DNA from: CAYJBH01 sp964369965 | GTDB lineage: Bacteria > Bacillota > Clostridia > Oscillospirales > Ruminococcaceae | Assembly (NCBI GenBank): GCA_964369965.1 | Contig: CAYJGF010000012.1 | Location: 11,418-75,417 of the forward strand | DNA length: 64,000 bases | Reading direction: 5' to 3' | Shown here: piece after piece, positions 60,012 through 64,000 of the stretch | Numbering within the stretch: the first letter of the stretch is position 1 | Layout: each line of letters starts with the position of its first letter | Notes under the pieces: generated by a model | Told to the model about the DNA's origin: nothing | The model's input: only the letters and a program-made list of their open reading frames with translations | Database searches by the model: none | Program-made: the position numbers and the translations under genes

Positions 60012-60739
60012 TATCTCATCGCTCCTTCCCTACGTGCCGGACGGGGACGACGGTCACGGTCGCCGCGCTCCCTCTTGGGTGGCACTATTTCGGTATGGGT
60101 GCGCTTTGCGCCCTTTAATATCTCGCCCTTATAGATCCAAACCTTAACACCGAGGCGACCGTAGGTTGTCGCCGCCTCTGCAAAGCCGTAGTCTATGTCG
60201 GCGCGCAGTGTTTGCAGCGGTATGGTGCCCTCGTGGTAGTGCTCGCTACGTGCGATATCCGCACCGCCGAGACGTCCCGAGACGTTGGTCTTGATACCCT
60301 TAGCGCCCATTCTCATGGCGCGACCCATGCACTGTTTCATGGCACGGCGGAAAGAGGTGCGGCGCTCGAGTTGAGCGGCAATATTCTCCGCGACCAGCTG
60401 TGCATTGGTGTCGGGATTTTTAATCTCGGTGATGCTGACCGAGACCGATTTGTTGATAAGTTTTTCTATCGCAAGTTTAACCTTGTCGATGTCACTGCCA
60501 CCGCGTCCTATGACCATACCCGGTTTTGCGCAGTGGATGTTGACCTTGACTTTATCCTGTGTACGCTCTATCTCTATCTTCGGAATACCTGCCGCAAACA
60601 GCATTTTTTTGAGCATCTTACGGATTTTCTGGTCCTCAACAATGAGATCCGCAAAATCTTTTTTAGATGCAAACCAACGGCTGTCCCAATCCTTATTTAT
60701 TCCGACGCGCAGTCCGTGGGGATTGACTTTTTGACCCAT
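60011..60739 (-). CDS. rpsC: 30S ribosomal protein S3
   Basis: A 242-residue protein of the mRNA entry tunnel, with an N-terminal KH domain (IHCAKPGMVIGRGGSDIDKV) and the C-terminal domain (GVKVWIYKGEIL). It ends in an arginine-rich tail (RERGDRDRRPRPARREGAMR), longer and more basic than in many relatives. Confidence 0.97.
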   Translation of the reverse strand: MGQKVNPHGLRVGINKDWDSRWFASKKDFADLIVEDQKIRKMLKKMLFAAGIPKIEIERTQDKVKVNIHCAKPGMVIGRGGSDIDKVKLAIEKLINKSVSVSITEIKNPDTNAQLVAENIAAQLERRTSFRRAMKQCMGRAMRMGAKGIKTNVSGRLGGADIARSEHYHEGTIPLQTLRADIDYGFAEAATTYGRLGVKVWIYKGEILKGAKRTHTEIVPPKRERGDRDRRPRPARREGAMR

Positions 60740-60764
60740 TATATTTCCTTTCTATATAAATGTT

Positions 60765-61103
60765 CTACGCCTCGCGTTCCTTGACGACGACCGTTATGTG
60801 ACTTGTTCTTTTGAAAATTCTGAATGCGCGACCTTGCGCCCTTGGCATTACCCTTTTGAGTGTCGGACCGGGGCAGGCGAAACATTCACTGACAAAGAGG
60901 AAGTTGCCGTCCATGCTGTGGTTGTTCTCCGCGTTTGCCGCGGCGGAATTTAATACGCCCAGTATAAGCTCTGCCGCCGCCTTGTTGGTAAACTTCAAGA
61001 TTGCCTTAGCATCCTCTACGTTTTTACCTCTAATAAGATCCAGTACAATCTGTACCTTGCGCGGCGAGATACGTGCATATCTCAAATGTGCTTTTGCTTC
61101 CAT
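60765..61103 (-). CDS. rplV: 50S ribosomal protein L22
   Basis: A 112-residue protein lining the exit tunnel. AHLRYARISPRKVQIVLDLI and the CFACPGPTLKRVMPRAQGRA beta-hairpin block are conserved. Confidence 0.97.
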   Translation of the reverse strand: MEAKAHLRYARISPRKVQIVLDLIRGKNVEDAKAILKFTNKAAAELILGVLNSAAANAENNHSMDGNFLFVSECFACPGPTLKRVMPRAQGRAFRIFKRTSHITVVVKEREA

Positions 61104-61126
61104 ACTTATTGACTTTCCTTTCTGGC

Positions 61127-61399
61127 TTATCGGCCTGTCTTGCCGCCGGCGTGTCCGCGATAGGTGCGTGTCGGTGCAAATTCACCGAGCTTGTGACCAA
61201 CCATATCCTCGGTCACATATACCGGAACATGCTTTCTTCCGTCGTGGACCGCAAAGGTATGTCCCACAAAGTCCGGGAAAATGGTGGAGGCACGGCTCCA
61301 GGTCTTTAAGACACGTTTTTCACCGGCTTTATTCATCTCCTCAACTCGTTTCAGCAGAACGGGTTGCACAAAAGGTCCTTTTTTAACACTTCTTCCCAT
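61127..61399 (-). CDS. rpsS: 30S ribosomal protein S19
   Basis: A 90-residue head protein. MGRSVKKGPFVQPVLLKRV and FVGHTFAVHDGRKHVPVYV are almost invariant. In the rplB-rpsS-rplV order. Confidence 0.98.
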   Translation of the reverse strand: MGRSVKKGPFVQPVLLKRVEEMNKAGEKRVLKTWSRASTIFPDFVGHTFAVHDGRKHVPVYVTEDMVGHKLGEFAPTRTYRGHAGGKTGR

Positions 61400-61413
61400 T
61401 TTATACTCTCCTT

Positions 61414-62244
61414 TTACCCGTTACGACGCTTGACTATCATGCTGTCGCTCTTGTTTCTCTTGCTCCTGGTCTTGTATCCGAGTGTCGGCTTACCCCAAGG
61501 GGTAACCGGACCGGAACGACCGATGGGGCTTTTACCCTCACCACCACCGTGGGGATGGTCACACGGGTTCATAACACTACCGCGGACGGTCGGACGCCAA
61601 CCCATATGACGGCGACGACCGGCCTTACCGTAGTTGACATTTTCATGGTCGATGTTGCCAACCTGACCGACTGTTGCCATGCAGTTTTGCGGAACGTTGC
61701 GAAGTTCACCGGACGGCAGACGAAGAAGTGCATATTTGCCCTCTTTAGCCATCAGCTGTGCGCCGACGCCTGCTCCACGAACAAGCTGTGCGCCCTTGCC
61801 GGGATAGAGCTCCACGTTGTGAACAAAGGTACCGACCGGCATGTCGCAAAATGCGAGTGCATTGCCCGGTTTGATATCGCTGTCCGGTCCTGCGGTGACG
61901 GTGTCACCGACGTTGAGACCGTTCGGTGCGATGATGTAGCGTTTCTCGCCGTCCTCGTATTTGAGAAGTGCGATGTGTGCACTGCGGTTAGGATCGTACT
62001 CCAGCGTCATGACCTCGGCAGGCATGTTAAGCTTGTTGCGCTTGAAGTCGATAACACGGTACTTGGTGCGGTTGCCGCCACCGTGGTGACGAACCATTAT
62101 CTTGCCGGTGTTGTTGCGACCGCTGTGCTTTTTCATAGGCTCCAGCAGGCTGCGCTCCGGCTTGACCTTGGACAGATTGGAGTAGTCGGTAACCGTCATA
62201 CCGCGTCTGCCCGGCGTTGTGGGTTTATACTTTTTTATAGCCAT
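61414..62244 (-). CDS. rplB: 50S ribosomal protein L2
   Basis: A 276-residue protein needed for subunit association and peptidyl transfer. HHGGGNRTKYRVIDFKRNK and the C-terminal RPTVRGSVMNPCDHPHGGGE block (with the key histidine) are present. The 77-base gap before it (62245-62321) holds a small TAGGG/CCCTA hairpin at 62275-62289. Confidence 0.98.
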   Translation of the reverse strand: MAIKKYKPTTPGRRGMTVTDYSNLSKVKPERSLLEPMKKHSGRNNTGKIMVRHHGGGNRTKYRVIDFKRNKLNMPAEVMTLEYDPNRSAHIALLKYEDGEKRYIIAPNGLNVGDTVTAGPDSDIKPGNALAFCDMPVGTFVHNVELYPGKGAQLVRGAGVGAQLMAKEGKYALLRLPSGELRNVPQNCMATVGQVGNIDHENVNYGKAGRRRHMGWRPTVRGSVMNPCDHPHGGGEGKSPIGRSGPVTPWGKPTLGYKTRSKRNKSDSMIVKRRNG

Positions 62245-62321
62245 CTTGCTTTATTCTCCTCATCTTGTTGTGAATAGGGGCTCGCCCTACCATTAAACCG
62301 ACGTCAACTATAGTTATTAAA

Positions 62322-62612
62322 TTAGTTGAGCGACTCAAAGAACTCGATACCTTTTGAATCCTTTTTAAGTGTCACTATCGCCTTTTTGCCCGCCGCGGTG
62401 TAGCCGCCTACACGACCTCTGCGACGAAAACGTCCACGAACCGAGATGGTGTTGACCTTTTCAACCTTGACGCCGAAAATATCTTCCACCGCTCTTGCGA
62501 TTTGAATTTTGCCGGCATCGGGGTGAACCTTGAAGGTGTACTTCTTGTCGGCAAGACCCGCCATGGAGCGTTCCGTGATAACGGGGCGAAGTATTATATC
62601 ATTATTTAGCAT
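62322..62612 (-). CDS. rplW: 50S ribosomal protein L23
   Basis: A 96-residue exit-tunnel protein that docks trigger factor and SRP. The RPVITERSMAGLADKKYTFKV start and the GKKAIVTLKKD end are typical. Overlaps the rplD end by 7 bases. Confidence 0.97.
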   Translation of the reverse strand: MLNNDIILRPVITERSMAGLADKKYTFKVHPDAGKIQIARAVEDIFGVKVEKVNTISVRGRFRRRGRVGGYTAAGKKAIVTLKKDSKGIEFFESLN

Positions 62613-63232
62613 ACAAACAGCTCCTCTATCTTTTTGGCGGCATCGACGCTGAGCACGAGGGTGGAGGCACCGACTATGTCGTATACATTCAGCGTGGTTG
62701 CCATGGTTGTCTTTACGTTTTGGATGTTGGAGGCACTCTTGACCAGTTTCTTCTCGATATCGCCGGTCACGAGCAGGCTCTTTTTGCCGACCTTGAGGTC
62801 GCCGAGCATCTTTACAACCGCCTTGGTTGCGAACTCGTCCACTTTATAGTCATCGACGATGATAAGGTTGCCGCTCGCCGCTTTCTCCGATAAAACCGAG
62901 AACAGCGCAAGACGCTTTTGTTGTTTGTTGAGACGGTATCTGTAGTCTCTGGGTTTTGGGCCGAGTGCAACACCACCGTGTGTCCACTGGGGACTGCGTG
63001 TACTACCCTGACGAGCACGACCTGTGCCTTTTTGCCTCCAAGGTTTGCGACCGCCACCGGCGACCTCTGCCCTTGTCTTGGTGCTCTGAGTACCGGTGCG
63101 CTGATTTGCGAGGTAGTTAACCACCGCAGAATGAACCGCAACCGCGTTTGGCTCTATACCGAAAATCATATCGGAAAGTTCTATATCACTGACCTTTTTG
63201 CCGGTATTGTCCACTACATCATATTTAGCCAT
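62606..63232 (-). CDS. rplD: 50S ribosomal protein L4
   Basis: A 208-residue protein with the tunnel loop (GGGRKPWRQKGTGRARQGST) and the globular C-terminal half. L4 is the autogenous repressor of the S10 operon in E. coli; whether it acts so here is unknown. Confidence 0.97.
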   Translation of the reverse strand: MAKYDVVDNTGKKVSDIELSDMIFGIEPNAVAVHSAVVNYLANQRTGTQSTKTRAEVAGGGRKPWRQKGTGRARQGSTRSPQWTHGGVALGPKPRDYRYRLNKQQKRLALFSVLSEKAASGNLIIVDDYKVDEFATKAVVKMLGDLKVGKKSLLVTGDIEKKLVKSASNIQNVKTTMATTLNVYDIVGASTLVLSVDAAKKIEELFVC

Positions 63233-63248
63233 TTATACTCCTTTCCGA

Positions 63249-63881
63249 CTATGCCTTGACGCTGTCGGACAGGCAAACGATGGAACCGTTCGCACCCGGT
63301 ACAGCGCCTTTTACGGCGATAAGATTGTTTTCTGCATCAATTTTGACCACTGTCAAATTTTGCACGGTGACACGCTCGTTACCAAGGTGACCCGGCAGTT
63401 TTTTGCCCTTCATAACGCGTGAGGGCGAGGACGCCGCACCCATGGAACCGGCGTGACGGGCAACGGGGCCTGTACCGTGAGAGGCACGCAGGCTGTGACC
63501 GTTGTAACGTTTGATGGTACCGGCGAAGCCTTTACCCTTACTTGTGCCGACAGCGTCGACACGCTCACCGACCTCAAATGCGTCTGCCTTGACGATATCG
63601 CCGACGCTCATGCCGGAGATGTCAGCGAGGCGAAACTCGCGCAGTGTCTTCTTCGGTGCTACGTCGTTCTTTGCAAAGTGACCTTTATTCGGTTTGTTCA
63701 CCCTTTTGAGTGATACTTCGCCGTAACCGAGCTGGACAGCCTCATAGCCATCTGTCTCGACGGTTTTCTTCTGCACGACGGTGCAGGGACCTGCCTCGAT
63801 GACGGTGACCGGTATAATCTTACCGTTCTCGTCGTAAATCTGTGTCATACCGACCTTTTTGCCGATAATTCCCTTTTTCAT
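63249..63881 (-). CDS. rplC: 50S ribosomal protein L3
   Basis: A 210-residue assembly-initiating protein near the peptidyl-transferase centre. MKKGIIGKKVGMTQIYDENG at the start and the HGTGPVARHAGSMGA block identify it. The ATG at 63881, with AAAGGAGG 11 bases ahead, is preferred; the frame is open upstream to 63917 but the site falls inside that stretch. Confidence 0.97.
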   Translation of the reverse strand: MKKGIIGKKVGMTQIYDENGKIIPVTVIEAGPCTVVQKKTVETDGYEAVQLGYGEVSLKRVNKPNKGHFAKNDVAPKKTLREFRLADISGMSVGDIVKADAFEVGERVDAVGTSKGKGFAGTIKRYNGHSLRASHGTGPVARHAGSMGAASSPSRVMKGKKLPGHLGNERVTVQNLTVVKIDAENNLIAVKGAVPGANGSIVCLSDSVKA

Positions 63882-63961
63882 TATAGATAATTCCTCCTTT
63901 AAGTTATTGGTTGGCATTAAAACCTTGCGGTTTTACCAACATGACCCGGTGGAAGACAATA

Positions 63962-64000
63962 TTAAAGTTTTATTTCAATATCTACGCCTGCCGGAAGTTG
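63962..64000 (-). CDS. rpsJ: 30S ribosomal protein S10, C-terminal end (partial)
   Basis: The last 12 codons, reading QLPAGVDIEIKL and then TAA, match the C-terminus of S10. The gene continues past the right edge of the window. It is followed by a small hairpin (AAAACC TTGC GGTTTT, near 63926-63941) before the rplC ribosome-binding site. Confidence 0.9.
   Translation of the reverse strand, partial: QLPAGVDIEIKL

Overview
The window looks like chromosomal DNA of a motile, Gram-positive member of the Clostridia, probably an Oscillospiraceae/Ruminococcaceae-like lineage. The evidence is the S10-spc-alpha ribosomal operon order (rpsM-rpsK-rpsD-rpoA-rplQ at its end, a KOW protein between map and infA), a Firmicutes-style fla/che operon (CheC, CheD, FliY, FlhO/FlhP, FapA), a SpoIVFA/SpoIVFB-like pair, strong GGAGG ribosome-binding sites and several TTG/GTG starts. 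The assignment is inferred from gene content and order; no 16S gene is present. Nearly all of the DNA is coding. I found no tRNA, rRNA, CRISPR array or intact transposase gene.

Layout. (1) 1-7029, plus strand: phosphohexomutase, then rplS (structured leader and sigma-A promoter), lepB, rbgA, rnhB, yraN, thrC and a metallophosphoesterase. (2) 7024-10918, minus strand: DUF2344 protein, TIGR03960-like radical SAM protein, SpoIVFB-like M50 protease and SpoIVFA-like M23 protein, separated by a hairpin from (3). (3) 10981-44806, minus strand, one long flagellar locus. In transcription order: cadherin-like surface protein, class B sortase, flgB, flgC, a MITE-like palindrome, fliE, fliF, fliG, fliH, fliI, fliJ, fliK, flgD, a TIGR02530-type gene, flgE, flbD, motA, motB, fliM, fliY, cheY, fliO, fliP, fliQ, fliR, flhB, flhA, sigD, flhO, flhP, cheC, cheD, fapA, then a diacylglycerol-kinase-like gene and radA. 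(4) 44981-48502: an M15 DD-carboxypeptidase (minus) and a GADEF-EAL-PAS-PAS membrane protein (plus), divergent from two good promoters. (5) 48589-64000: a bidirectional terminator, then the S10-spc-alpha operon on the minus strand, entering the window within rpsJ and ending with rplQ.

How it works together. Region 3 encodes the basal body, export apparatus, rod/hook proteins, stator, C-ring, flagellar sigma factor and the adaptation/phosphatase branch of chemotaxis (CheC, CheD, CheY, FliY). It lacks cheA, cheW, cheB, flhF, flhG and fliL at the places where relatives usually carry them. The most unusual feature is at its head. A 1484-residue secreted protein with about six cadherin-like repeats ends in an NPNT sorting-like motif with no membrane tail, and is followed three bases later by a class B sortase. 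No promoter or terminator is visible between the sortase and flgB, so a surface protein and its putative sortase appear to lead the flagellar operon. The EAL protein and DD-carboxypeptidase next to it would fit motility control and wall remodelling, but that is inference.
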